In this document: positions 15,685 to 24,500 of the stretch, one piece after another
Layout: every line of letters begins with the position of its first letter
How positions within the stretch are numbered: the first letter of the stretch is position 1
Origin: Candidatus Thalassarchaeaceae archaeon
Lineage (GTDB): Archaea; Thermoplasmatota; Poseidoniia; Poseidoniales; Thalassarchaeaceae
DNA length: 39,389 bases
Reading direction: 5' to 3'
NCBI GenBank assembly: GCA_029250605.1
Contig: JAQXEZ010000003.1
Span: 1 to 39,389 of the forward strand
Made by a program: the position numbers and the translations under genes
Notes under the pieces: generated by a model
Database searches by the model: none
What the model saw: the letters and a program-made list of their open reading frames with translations, nothing else
Told to the model about the DNA's origin: nothing

Positions 15685-17013
15685 ATGGGGAAGCAGTACT
15701 GGATAGGTGATGTCAGGTCCGGATCCCATGATGGGGAAACCGTGGAATTGAAGGGATGGGTCCACAGGACGCGCGGCTCGAACAAGATACGGTTTATCGT
15801 AGTTAGAGACTCAACAGGACACGTCCAATGCGTCGTGAAGAGGGATTTGGTTGGCGACGAGTGCTTCGAGTCGCTCAAAAATTCCCTGATAGAGACGAGC
15901 GTGGTAATCAGGGGTGTGGTAGAGGCAACCGACAGGGAGCACGGCCATGAGGTGCAAGTGACCGAAGCCGAGGTCATCGGACCCGTGAACCCCGACCGCC
16001 CCTTCCCAATCACCGAATCAGCGATGGATGAAGCAGATGGCGGCGAGACAGAGTTCCTACTGGACAACCGTCACTTGTACCTGCGTACGAGCCGCATGAC
16101 GACCATGCTGAAGATCAGAAGCTCGGTCTTCGGTGCGATCCACTCATACTTCCGTGACAGGGACTTCATCGAGTACCAGGCTCCAAACTTCGTCGCAGGG
16201 GCGGTCGAGGGCGGAAGCACTCTCTTCGAGGTCCCCTACTTCGGAAAGAAGGCGTACCTAACCCAGTCTTGGCAGCTCTATGCCGAGGCAGCGATGCCCG
16301 CTCTAGAGAGGCTATACACGATGGCTCCATCATTCCGTGCTGAGAAGAGCAGGACGAGGAGGCACCTCACGGAGTTCTGGCATGCTGAGATGGAGATCGC
16401 ATGGGCTTCCAACGACGAGGTCATGCAGCATGGAGAGGGAGTGGTCCGCAACATCGCAAGGACTCTACTGGACGATAGGTCAGAAGAGCTCGAGAGCTTG
16501 GGGAGGGACCTCTCCCTCGTGGAAAGGTACGCCGATAGCGAGTACCCCCGGATACGCTACGACGAGGCAGTCGAGACGCTCCAGAGCAAGGGCGTCGAGA
16601 TAGAATGGGGGCAGGATCTGGATTACTCCAAGGAGAAGGTACTCACTGCAGACTTCGAGGTCCCACACTTCCTCACCCATTACCCCAGAGTCGCCAAGCC
16701 ATTCTACCACCGCCCCGACCCCGATGACGCGAAGTACGTACTATGCCACGACCTGCTAGCGCCTGAGGGATATGGCGAGATCATAGGAGGGGGGGAGAGG
16801 ACGTGGTCAGAGGACGAGATCCTGGAGAGGATAGACGAAGAGGGCACTCCGAGGGAGCCATACGAGTTCTACATCGACATCAGGAGGTACGGTGGCGTGC
16901 CCCATGGTGGATTCGGACTGGGCGTCGACAGGGTATGCACCTGGCTCGCCGGAGCCGATCACATCAGGGAAGCCATCCCATTCCCGAGGGACAGCAGAAG
17001 GGTCACGCCATAG
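15685..17013 (+). CDS. asnS: Asparaginyl-tRNA synthetase, archaeal type
   Basis: 442 residues, a class IIb aminoacyl-tRNA synthetase that charges tRNA-Asn. An N-terminal OB-fold anticodon-binding domain (about 1-100, with VELKGWVHRTRGSNKIRFIVVRDSTG) precedes the catalytic core. Motif 2 is PSFRAEKSRTRRHLTEFWHAEME, and motif 3 is GGFGLGVDRVCTWLAG. The segment AGAVEGGSTLFEVPYF followed by LTQSWQLYAEAA, and the ending IPFPRDSRR, fit archaeal AsnRS rather than AspRS. A dedicated AsnRS means Asn-tRNA is made directly here, whereas the neighbouring tRNA-Gln suggests Gln-tRNA is made by transamidation. It is followed after 9 nt by a membrane protein gene, probably co-transcribed. Confidence 0.95.
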   Translation: MGKQYWIGDVRSGSHDGETVELKGWVHRTRGSNKIRFIVVRDSTGHVQCVVKRDLVGDECFESLKNSLIETSVVIRGVVEATDREHGHEVQVTEAEVIGPVNPDRPFPITESAMDEADGGETEFLLDNRHLYLRTSRMTTMLKIRSSVFGAIHSYFRDRDFIEYQAPNFVAGAVEGGSTLFEVPYFGKKAYLTQSWQLYAEAAMPALERLYTMAPSFRAEKSRTRRHLTEFWHAEMEIAWASNDEVMQHGEGVVRNIARTLLDDRSEELESLGRDLSLVERYADSEYPRIRYDEAVETLQSKGVEIEWGQDLDYSKEKVLTADFEVPHFLTHYPRVAKPFYHRPDPDDAKYVLCHDLLAPEGYGEIIGGGERTWSEDEILERIDEEGTPREPYEFYIDIRRYGGVPHGGFGLGVDRVCTWLAGADHIREAIPFPRDSRRVTP

Positions 17014-17022
17014 GGTGGTAAG

Positions 17023-17424
17023 ATGAGTGCAGAACAGACTAGGCCCCTAGCCAAGATCGTCGCAGCTTCAGCCCTCACGGCTAGCCTGTGCTGCCTACCA
17101 TCGGTGATTTGGGTGCTGTTCGCAGGCTCGTCGGCAATCGTCGCCGCAGACCAGCTCTCAAATGACCTCTACTACTCCTGGGTGAGGTTCGCGTTGTACG
17201 GCGTCTCGTTCTGCATGGTCGCATCTGGCCTGGTGCTCTACTTCCGCAATCAGGGTGTATGCACACTCGATGATGCGAAGAGGGAGAGGAGGAGGGTGGT
17301 GAACACGTCCCTGGCAGTCTTCACGGCAGCCGTTCTCGCTTACTTGGCATGGAATTTCGTCATTCTGGAGATTATTGGAATAGCGATTGGCCTGCCTTGG
17401 GAGGACTCGGCATTCTGGAACTAG
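17023..17424 (+). CDS. Three-TM membrane protein with MerT-like Cys-Cys motif
   Basis: 133 residues with three predicted membrane helices (about 10-32, 50-72 and 95-122). The first ends in ASLCCLPSVIWVLF, a vicinal Cys pair followed by Pro. A further single Cys sits in the loop after TM2 (NQGVCTLDD), and a strongly basic stretch (KRERRR) precedes TM3. Helix number, the CC pair inside TM1 and a Cys in the cytoplasmic loop are the layout of the mercuric-ion transporter MerT, although overall similarity is weak. It could move a soft metal ion or act in thiol chemistry; this is inference. No mer genes are nearby. It lies 9 nt after asnS and 15 nt before the acyl-CoA dehydrogenase, so all three may share a transcript. 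Confidence 0.8.
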   Translation: MSAEQTRPLAKIVAASALTASLCCLPSVIWVLFAGSSAIVAADQLSNDLYYSWVRFALYGVSFCMVASGLVLYFRNQGVCTLDDAKRERRRVVNTSLAVFTAAVLAYLAWNFVILEIIGIAIGLPWEDSAFWN

Positions 17425-17439
17425 TGCATCGGGGAACGA

Positions 17440-18687
17440 ATGCCTCTTACGAAGACCTCCCCTAGCACCTCCATGAGCGACGACTGGCGAGATATCGATA
17501 TCTCCAATCCCACAGAGGAGCACAAGATGCTCCGTGAGATGGTGCGGAACTTCGTCGAAGACAGGGTGGAGCCACAGGCCCTGGAGAATGACAGGCACGA
17601 GCGATTCAATCTGGAGCTTTTCCGTGAAATGGGCGAGATGGGGCTACTTGGCCTCACGGTCCTCCCGGAATATGGGGGGGCTGGCATGGATGCCACCGCA
17701 GTCGCAATTGTGAACGAGGAACTCTCCTACTCAGACCCGGGCCTGTGCCTAGCTTTCCTGGCCCATGACCAGCTTTTCGTGAATAACCTCTTTCACAGCG
17801 GGACCGCCGAGCAGAAGGATAGGATCCTGCCCAAGGTATGCAGTGGGGAATGGGTCGGTTGCCTTGGGATGAGCGAGCCTGACTATGGAACCGATGTCTT
17901 GGGCATGCAGACCAGTGCAGTTCGGTCTGAAGATGGATCTTGGACAATTAACGGCAGGAAGATGTGGATCACAAACGGAATCATCGACGATGACGGAACT
18001 CCCGCCGATGTGGTCTGGCTCTACGCAAGGACCGGAACAGACGATAGGGGGAGGGCCGAACTCACCACATTCCTAGTCGAGAAGGGGATGGGGGGATTCT
18101 CAGCCGGGCAGAAGATCACCGACAAGCTCGGAATGAGGGCCAGCACAACCGCGGAACTAGTCTTCGAGGACTGCGTAGTCCCACCTGAGAATGTCGTTGG
18201 GGAGCCCGGGGAGTCGATGATCCACCTGATGAGGAACCTGGAGCACGAGAGGGTCGGCCTTGCTGCCATGAGCGTCGGAATCGCTAGGCGGTGCCTTGCC
18301 GACATGAACTCCTATGCCACCGAGAGGGAGGCATTCGGGAAGCAGATCCGAGACTTCGGGCAGATCCAGCGCCACATCGGCGAGTCCTGGGCCGAGTACA
18401 GGGCCATGCGAGCATACGTGTACGACACTGCTAGGCAGATCGAGCTCTCCGAGGCGGGCCACAGGCTGGATTCGGACGGGGTCAAGCTGTTCGCCACTAC
18501 CGCGGCCAAGAACATCGCAGACCGTGCAATCCAGGTGATGGGCGGATACGGATACGTCGGAGAGTACGTGGTAGAGAGGATGTGGAGGGATGCAAAGCTC
18601 CTGGAGATCGGCGGAGGGACCCTGGAGAGCCATCAGAAGAACATCACAAAGGACCTGAAGCGTGACTCTAGCGTAATCGAGGACTAA
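17440..18687 (+). CDS. Acyl-CoA dehydrogenase, isovaleryl-CoA-dehydrogenase-like
   Basis: 415 residues from the ATG at 17440, or 404 from a second ATG at 17473. It is an FAD enzyme that oxidises acyl-CoA to 2-enoyl-CoA, passing electrons to ETF. Visible blocks are the all-alpha N-domain with GLTVLPEYGGAGMD, the flavin-binding CLGMSEPDYGTDV, TINGRKMWITNG, and the C-terminal QVMGGYGYVGEYVVERMWRD followed by EIGGGTLESHQ. The YEGT catalytic Glu of short- and medium-chain enzymes is replaced by IGGGT. Instead there is Glu in NLEHERVGLAAMSVG (residue 259 in the short numbering), where human isovaleryl-CoA dehydrogenase keeps its base (E254). Branched-chain acyl-CoA is thus the likely substrate class. 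The stop abuts the next gene on the other strand. Confidence 0.94.
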   Translation: MPLTKTSPSTSMSDDWRDIDISNPTEEHKMLREMVRNFVEDRVEPQALENDRHERFNLELFREMGEMGLLGLTVLPEYGGAGMDATAVAIVNEELSYSDPGLCLAFLAHDQLFVNNLFHSGTAEQKDRILPKVCSGEWVGCLGMSEPDYGTDVLGMQTSAVRSEDGSWTINGRKMWITNGIIDDDGTPADVVWLYARTGTDDRGRAELTTFLVEKGMGGFSAGQKITDKLGMRASTTAELVFEDCVVPPENVVGEPGESMIHLMRNLEHERVGLAAMSVGIARRCLADMNSYATEREAFGKQIRDFGQIQRHIGESWAEYRAMRAYVYDTARQIELSEAGHRLDSDGVKLFATTAAKNIADRAIQVMGGYGYVGEYVVERMWRDAKLLEIGGGTLESHQKNITKDLKRDSSVIED

Positions 18688-19089
18688 TCAGTCGACGTCC
18701 TCGATCAGGACCATCTTCAATGCCCCGTTGGAGGCACTGTACTCGACCGACTTGAAGGCCACCTTGACTTCCTTCTCATCGAATGGGTCGATGATGTGAG
18801 GCTGCCCCCCTCTGAAAAGCTCCATCAGGGACTGGTACTGAGAAACGGAGGCCGAGGAAATTACATCGTAAACGGCAGACTCGGACCCCTCGTCCAGCAA
18901 GTCATCGCCCTCTCCACCCCTGATGACGGTCCTCTGGATCCTCCTCTCGATGTGGATTGTGATCTCTGCACATGGCAGGGTTAACTCAACCATCTTTTCC
19001 TTCTTGGGCTTTAGCAACGACGACTCTTCTGCCTTACCGGGCCCCTTCATCTTTAGGCTCAATGGCCTAACTAGTCTATCATCGGTCAT
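18688..19089 (-). CDS. Small soluble protein of unknown function (133 aa)
   Basis: I do not recognise a family. It begins MTDDRLVRPLSLKMKGPGKA, has a Lys/Glu-rich linker (LLKPKKEKMVELTLP), a strand-rich middle (EITIHIERRIQRTVI), an acidic segment GGEGDDLLDEGSES, and a C-terminal ALKMVLIEDVD. There is no membrane helix or signal. The start at 19089 is chosen because a TATA-like GTTGATTAATTGA lies about 24 nt upstream; the frame is open seven codons further. The gene ends exactly where the acyl-CoA dehydrogenase ends on the plus strand. Confidence 0.78.
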   Translation of the reverse strand: MTDDRLVRPLSLKMKGPGKAEESSLLKPKKEKMVELTLPCAEITIHIERRIQRTVIRGGEGDDLLDEGSESAVYDVISSASVSQYQSLMELFRGGQPHIIDPFDEKEVKVAFKSVEYSASNGALKMVLIEDVD

Positions 19090-19106
19090 GCCACGCGACT
19101 CCGGTC

Positions 19107-19119
19107 TCAATTAATCAAC
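19107..19119 (-). promoter_or_regulatory. TATA-like box of the 133-aa gene
   Basis: The minus strand reads GTTGATTAATTGA, centred about 24 nt before the ATG at 19089, consistent with a leaderless transcript. The remainder of the gap up to 19176 is AT-rich, with no gene. Confidence 0.5.
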
Positions 19120-19176
19120 ATTGCATCTATTGGAATTCACTCGTCTCAAAGAGAAATGGGATAATCTGACTTTCAA

Positions 19177-19905
19177 TCAAACCATCGAGGCACTGACAAT
19201 GAATCCGTAAACCTTCACCTCGATAGTGATGTCTTCATCGTCGTCACTTGAAATCGGACCCAGTGCATCGACGGTGTTCACATCCAATTCAACCTCTACC
19301 TCTAAGATGCCTTCCCCCCATCCAGTTTGTTTCCATGGCAATAGTGCTTGGAATTCATTGGGTGCACTAGAGTTCAGGTCTTCACCATCAAATCCAGGAT
19401 AAGCCCGAAGATTGAGTCTGATCCATTCGCAACTGCTATCCTGCCCGGAAAGTACATTCCCATCATAATCCCACTGTGCCGTCAAATCACCTTCATTCAG
19501 AAGGTTGGCGCCAATCGAGTCACACTGTGCTACCGGGTCGGCAAGTGTGCCATTTGAATCTGCATCAGGTTTCACTATGACTTCGATTTCTCCAACAAGA
19601 TAACCCTCTGGGATTTCGAACTCATCCATGTAGAAAGTCACGGTCTTCTTCTCCTCATCCTGCCAAGTTTCTTCATGCACCACGTTCGTCATCGAGACAT
19701 TGAATTCAACCAACCAACTATCGTCTGTTGCTGCATCACGTGCCAAGTCGTATTCTTCTTGAGTCCACTTGTAAACGTTCCAACCCCCGGAAATCAGAAT
19801 TAGGGATATTGCGAAAGCCATTGCAATGTTCGCTTCTCTCAGGGTAAAGATATCTTCAACAACTCTTGAAAATCCCTCATCATATTCTTCTTCCACGTTG
19901 CTCAC
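19177..19905 (-). CDS. Single-pass membrane protein with extracellular domain, unknown
   Basis: 242 residues. A short acidic cytoplasmic N-terminus leads to one hydrophobic helix (about 28-45, MAFAISLILISGGWNVYKW). The rest is a strand-rich, acidic domain with two Cys (QCDSIG and SSCEWIR) that could form a disulfide, and with several N-x-S/T sequons. It is probably anchored with the domain outside the cell. I recognise no family. It starts 13 nt after the 454-aa multi-TM gene, and both use visibly more A/T than their neighbours. They are most simply two subunits or partners from one operon. The function is unknown. Confidence 0.82.
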   Translation of the reverse strand: MSNVEEEYDEGFSRVVEDIFTLREANIAMAFAISLILISGGWNVYKWTQEEYDLARDAATDDSWLVEFNVSMTNVVHEETWQDEEKKTVTFYMDEFEIPEGYLVGEIEVIVKPDADSNGTLADPVAQCDSIGANLLNEGDLTAQWDYDGNVLSGQDSSCEWIRLNLRAYPGFDGEDLNSSAPNEFQALLPWKQTGWGEGILEVEVELDVNTVDALGPISSDDDEDITIEVKVYGFIVSASMV

Positions 19906-19918
19906 ACCCTGCTAAAAA

Positions 19919-21283
19919 CTACTCATGAATCCCCATTGCATCGAATAGAAGTGAAATTAGAATCGCATACGTAATCAGGAAAATCATTGACATGGAGAAG
20001 AATCTGAACTCCCCTTCAGAAACCTCAATCCTAGCCATCCCTACTAGCTCCTTTACAGATTCAGCAGCGCTCGAAGTTTCTGTAATGATTTGATCCATAA
20101 TCCTCTCTTCCCAACCGATGAAAACGACTACTCCTGCAGCAAATAGGGCCGAAGTGATCATCTCTGGAATGGGGAGGATAATTTGAATCATCTCAATAAT
20201 ACTGGAAGTAGCGACGAGAATTAGGAGTAGGACCATAATTCTCGTAATTAACTTGCTTCCTTCGGCTTCGGTGTCCACCATATTGTAGTTCAGTACTATG
20301 AACATGAAAACCAATGGGACTCCGAGGAACTTTGCCACTTGGTAGGTGAACACGTACCAATCAACAAAATTCTCGTTGAACGGCTCACAGATGGTTTGCA
20401 CACATGACTCGCTGGTGTCATAATTTACCAGAGTGATGAGGTACCACATTACCCCGACGACGAAAAGTAGGGCAACGACAAAGCTGATCCCGCCGAAACC
20501 CTTCTTGAAGGATCTCCACATTTCCCCAAAGAAGATTACAAGCAAAGTCGTTCCAGTGATGCCCAAACGGAACATTGTCAATGTTGTGCTGAGGTAGTTC
20601 TGCGCCACAAAGTCCTCCACTTCCCATCGGGCGAAGTATACGGTTGCAATGCCAGTGAAGTCTTGTAGCCAGAAAATGTAGACCTGCCCGTAAAGGCCCA
20701 GAAGGAGCAAGGCGGTTACGCTTGAAATCGCCCTGGCACCCTTTTCATCGTAGAGCATCTCTCCGAACAGGAACCTGATATAAACGGGAGTCCAAACAAG
20801 GTATCCAGTCCACATCAGAACATTTCTTACCCCTCTGTAGGTGAACTCGGTGAAGATGTCGAACGGAACGAGGACCAGTGCAATTGCTAGTATTACTACG
20901 GTGCAGATTTTCAGAACGCTCTCTTTCTGAATTATGGGATAGGGGTAAATCAGTGGGAGGATGCACACAGTCGCGAGGAATGCGGAACTAAGAGCACTCT
21001 GGCCATATGAAATCGCTGAGTAAAAGACATCCCCATAGGTATTGAAGTGACTAACCTCGCCAGAACCAAGGTTCTCAACTCTGTAATCTATGATCGTGGA
21101 ACATACATACTGGATCCCGAGCATTACCATCATCCACGATATCAGCATCCCTGCATACCTCTCGTTCCATTCTCTGCCCCTGGTCCTATGCGCCAGAACC
21201 AAAGCCATCACCCCAAGTGCAATGTGAACTACTGAGGCAACAGGAAGAAGCTCGTTGAACGACTCATAGAGTTCATCGGCCAT
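19919..21283 (-). CDS. Polytopic membrane protein of unknown function (454 aa)
   Basis: About eleven to twelve hydrophobic helices spread along the whole length, for example VVHIALGVMALVLAH (18-32), MLISWMMVMLGIQYVC (46-61) and MIFLITYAILISLLF near the C-terminus. A loop with two Cys (SESCVQTICEPFNENF) lies around residues 295-310. A soluble helical stretch of about 30 residues (IITETSSAAESVKELVGMAR) precedes the last helix. There are no transporter, kinase or protease motifs that I recognise. It is first in a two-gene operon with the single-pass protein at 19177-19905. It starts 58 nt from the 3' end of tRNA-Gln. Base use is clearly more AT-rich than in the flanking genes, which hints at a different history. 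Confidence 0.85.
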   Translation of the reverse strand: MADELYESFNELLPVASVVHIALGVMALVLAHRTRGREWNERYAGMLISWMMVMLGIQYVCSTIIDYRVENLGSGEVSHFNTYGDVFYSAISYGQSALSSAFLATVCILPLIYPYPIIQKESVLKICTVVILAIALVLVPFDIFTEFTYRGVRNVLMWTGYLVWTPVYIRFLFGEMLYDEKGARAISSVTALLLLGLYGQVYIFWLQDFTGIATVYFARWEVEDFVAQNYLSTTLTMFRLGITGTTLLVIFFGEMWRSFKKGFGGISFVVALLFVVGVMWYLITLVNYDTSESCVQTICEPFNENFVDWYVFTYQVAKFLGVPLVFMFIVLNYNMVDTEAEGSKLITRIMVLLLILVATSSIIEMIQIILPIPEMITSALFAAGVVVFIGWEERIMDQIITETSSAAESVKELVGMARIEVSEGEFRFFSMSMIFLITYAILISLLFDAMGIHE

Positions 21284-21305
21284 GATTTCTCAATATGGTG
21301 CATCA

Positions 21306-21318
21306 GTTATCATTTTTT
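21306..21318 (-). promoter_or_regulatory. TATA-like box of the membrane-protein pair
   Basis: The minus strand reads AAAAAATGATAAC, centred about 29 nt before the ATG at 21283. It lies between that gene and the tRNA-Gln 3' end. Confidence 0.45.
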
Positions 21319-21340
21319 CAATTGTCGCATTGTATCTTGG

Positions 21341-21416
21341 TGGTAGTCCCGCCCGGATTCGAACCAGGGTCCCCGGGACCAAAACCCGAGATGATGGACC
21401 ACTACACTACGGGACT
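21341..21416 (-). tRNA. tRNA-Gln (UUG), CCA encoded
   Basis: On the minus strand the acceptor is AGTCCCG/CGGGACT with discriminator A and genomic CCA (21341-21343). The T-arm CTGGTTCGAATCCGG is present. The anticodon stem TCGGG/CCCGG encloses loop TTTTGGT, giving anticodon TTG. The first pair is A1-U72, the identity feature known to be read by the archaeal GatDE amidotransferase. Gln-tRNA is therefore probably made by transamidation of Glu-tRNA. There is no intron. Confidence 0.94.
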
Positions 21417-21440
21417 CCGAACTCTGCCCAGTGCTACGAC

Positions 21441-21452
21441 TCTTTGTATTTG
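21441..21452 (-). promoter_or_regulatory. TATA-like box of tRNA-Gln
   Basis: The minus strand reads CAAATACAAAGA. Its centre is 31 nt before the first tRNA base, which allows a short 5' leader to be removed by RNase P. Confidence 0.4.
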
Positions 21453-21468
21453 ACGGGACTACAAGCCG

Positions 21469-21479
21469 TCAATATCAAG
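21469..21479 (+). promoter_or_regulatory. TATA-like box of the S8 protease gene
   Basis: TCAATATCAAG, centred about 29 nt before the GTG start at 21503. It supports that GTG as the first codon of a near-leaderless mRNA. Confidence 0.45.
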
Positions 21480-21502
21480 CATGGTTCTCCCTGCCATGAA
21501 TC

Positions 21503-24500
21503 GTGCGTCGCAGACTCGTGCCACTAGTTTTGGCGTTGCTCATATCCTCTTCACTCCCCTCTATCGCATCCGATGGCCTCACTAGCAATGGCACCTCTTC
21601 GGAAGATATCACCCCCTTCTCATCGGAGGAGTTGATTACATTTGCAAATCCATGGATCGACGACTCTTTGCTGAATAGGGCGGATTCTGGTCAGGAGGAG
21701 GTCCGGGTCACTGCAATCACCAGCTCTCTCGCACACCTGGACTCATGGCAGCGGAAGACAGGTTCGATCGAGAGGCAAGCCCCTCCCGGGCCGGGAGAGT
21801 CGATGTCCCAAAGTGACCCCATTTCCACGGGCATTGATCACCGTACTTTCTGGGTCAACTCTTCCTTGCTCCTGAAACTGCCCTCCGTTCCCGGGATGAT
21901 CGCCCTGCTAGACGCAGAGAGATCGCCTGAGCCATACGGCGTCATCCCGACAGGACCGGCTCCCAACACCGTCAGAACGGGGGAGATACACGGCGCCAAT
22001 GACGCATGGGGGATGGGATACTCCGGAGAGGGCTTGATTGTCGCAGTGGCTGACACCGGAGTTGACTTCGGGCATCCGGACCTGAATGGCACTCAAGCTA
22101 GGGTAGAATACGACAATTCCACATACCATGGTTGGCCACTGATGCTCGATCACAACAGCATGTACACCTGGTTGGTGGATGGAAATGCATACCCGGAGTC
22201 GAGTACATGGTACGCAGACACCTCTTCCATAGATTTCGACAATAACAGCGACGGCCTTCTGGACGAGTCGGGATTCAACATCTCCGGGGTCAATGAGTCT
22301 CTATCTGGCGAGTACCACCTCGGCGAACACCCGGACTGGAGGCTTCAAGAAAAGGCAGGCGGAGATGTGCCGATCCTCGTGGTCGACGACAGGGTCTCCG
22401 GACTCTACGAGACAGTCTGGCCGGATACTGACAGGGACGATTGGTTCGGAAACGAGACCCCAATGAGGCCAGGGGAGGAGACATCCGGCAGGGATACTGA
22501 TGGGGATGGCCTCTGGGACATCTCCGCAGGCCTCGTCTACTGGGTTTCCGACGGAGTTAACGGAGTCCCCTATGGGGAGACGTACTCAGCCAGACACGGA
22601 TACTCGAACAGGATAGCCGGCCCGGGCAACCTTACACTGTTCATGCTGGAGTCAGGGAGTCATGGCACACTGTGCGCCAGTGCGATATCTGCGCAGGGCG
22701 TAATTGACGATGGCAGGGTATTGGGTATGGCCCCCAACGCCACCATCTCCTCTATCGGAAACCACTACTCCGGAGGCCATTCACTGGATGCATGGAGATT
22801 CATCGCCGAGGGATACGATGGAGATCCAACCACTCCCGACCAACCTCACATCGGCTCGTTCTCGTTTGGATACTCATCCGTTGACGACTCTGGCTCAGAT
22901 GGCTATTCACTGTATCTGGACTGGATAACTAGGGTCTACAACTCCAATGCATCTTATGCGGTTGCAATAGGAAATGGCGGACATGGTTTCGGGACCACAA
23001 AGGTCCCAGGCGCAGCACATGGGGTATTCTCCGTGGGTGCATTCAGCAGTAGGTCCTCTGACTCGTGGGGCCAGAGCGCACCCTGGTCCAACAGGGGCCC
23101 TAACGTCGTCGGACGGATGGATCCCGATATCGTATCAGTCGGATGGTCGGCAACCGGAGACATGCCCCTCAACAGCTATGACAACGCAAACCAGGCGTGG
23201 ACCTCCTGGGGTGGAACGAGTCTGGCGACCCCAGTTGTCGCAGGTCTTCTCGCACTCGTAGAGCAGGCTTGGCTCGAAGAAAGGGGGGAGCATCCAAATT
23301 CCCAGGAGCTTCGTGACTTCGTCCTTTCAACGGCAGACGATCGTGGCTACGAGCCCTTTGTCCAGGGGGGTGGTTGGATGAATGCCTCTAGGGCGGTGAG
23401 GACCCTAGAGGGATACAACGGATCATGGTCCGCTTCCCCAGCACAATGGAACACGGGCTGGTTCCATGGGAAGCACAGGGATGCGAACCTGAACTCGATC
23501 CTTCCGGGAGAGTCCCAGACCTTCGACGTGCAGTTCAGCAACCCTAGTGACTCCGACATACAATTGAATTTGACCCCAGTTTCATTCCAGCCTCTTGCCC
23601 ATGAGGTTCTGGTTTGGAACAGCACCGGGAACGGAACAGGTGGCGGCGAGAATGACACATGGGACGGCCATCAGGGAGATAGGCCCGACTTACTAATCCC
23701 CATACACATAACCAACGACTCCGCCTATCAACTACCTCTGGAAACAGTTCAGTTCAGGGCTAGGGCGACCATCCAGTACGATGCCTTCGATCACGACCTA
23801 GACAGGTCATCGATGGAGAGGGTGTACCTGGAAGTATTCAGGTGGAGCGACTTCGATGGGGATGGACAATACCACAACGACACTGACTCGGACGGAATGG
23901 TCGACGAGTCGGAGTGGGAAGACTCGGAAGAACTTGAGGAGGTGACTTACTGGTGGTCTCATGGCCCCCAGGCAGAGGTCAGGGTCGGACTTCCCTTCGA
24001 GGACGCAAGAGACGGACTTTTACTGGGTGTTTGGAGGTACGATGACTCCCCCTCGGGACTCGATCCTGTCCGGATAGAAGTCGACTGGACGTCCTTCGGC
24101 GTGGCCGAGGACGAATGGATCTCAGTGAGCGACTCGATCCAGATCGAAGCAGGCACTGAACTATCAGTCCCAGTCGTCATCTCCGTTCCCGATGACGCTA
24201 CTCCAGGACTCCACCAGCATGGCATCAAGGTGGCGTCAGAGTTGGAATCCGTGGAAAACTCATCTAGGGATTGGACCCTGCCCATCGTTACAAATGTCCC
24301 ATGGGCGGGGCCCTTCACTCTGCTTCCGAAGCCCCTGGATGGGAATCCAGACAACCAGACACTGTACTCCGAGTCTTGGATTAGTGGGGCTATGCGATGG
24401 GGCTGGAGGCCGGAAAGCGGTGACTGGCGATTCCTCACCGTCGATTGGCCCGAGGAGCTAGATGAGGAGGGGGTCGTAATCCTGGATGTCGATTGGGATG

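Noticed and set aside
19090-21360. Possible integrated element with attachment repeats at tRNA-Gln
   Set aside because: I looked for a copy of the tRNA 3' end near 19090-19180 and found none, and there is no integrase. The idea is kept only as a compositional observation.
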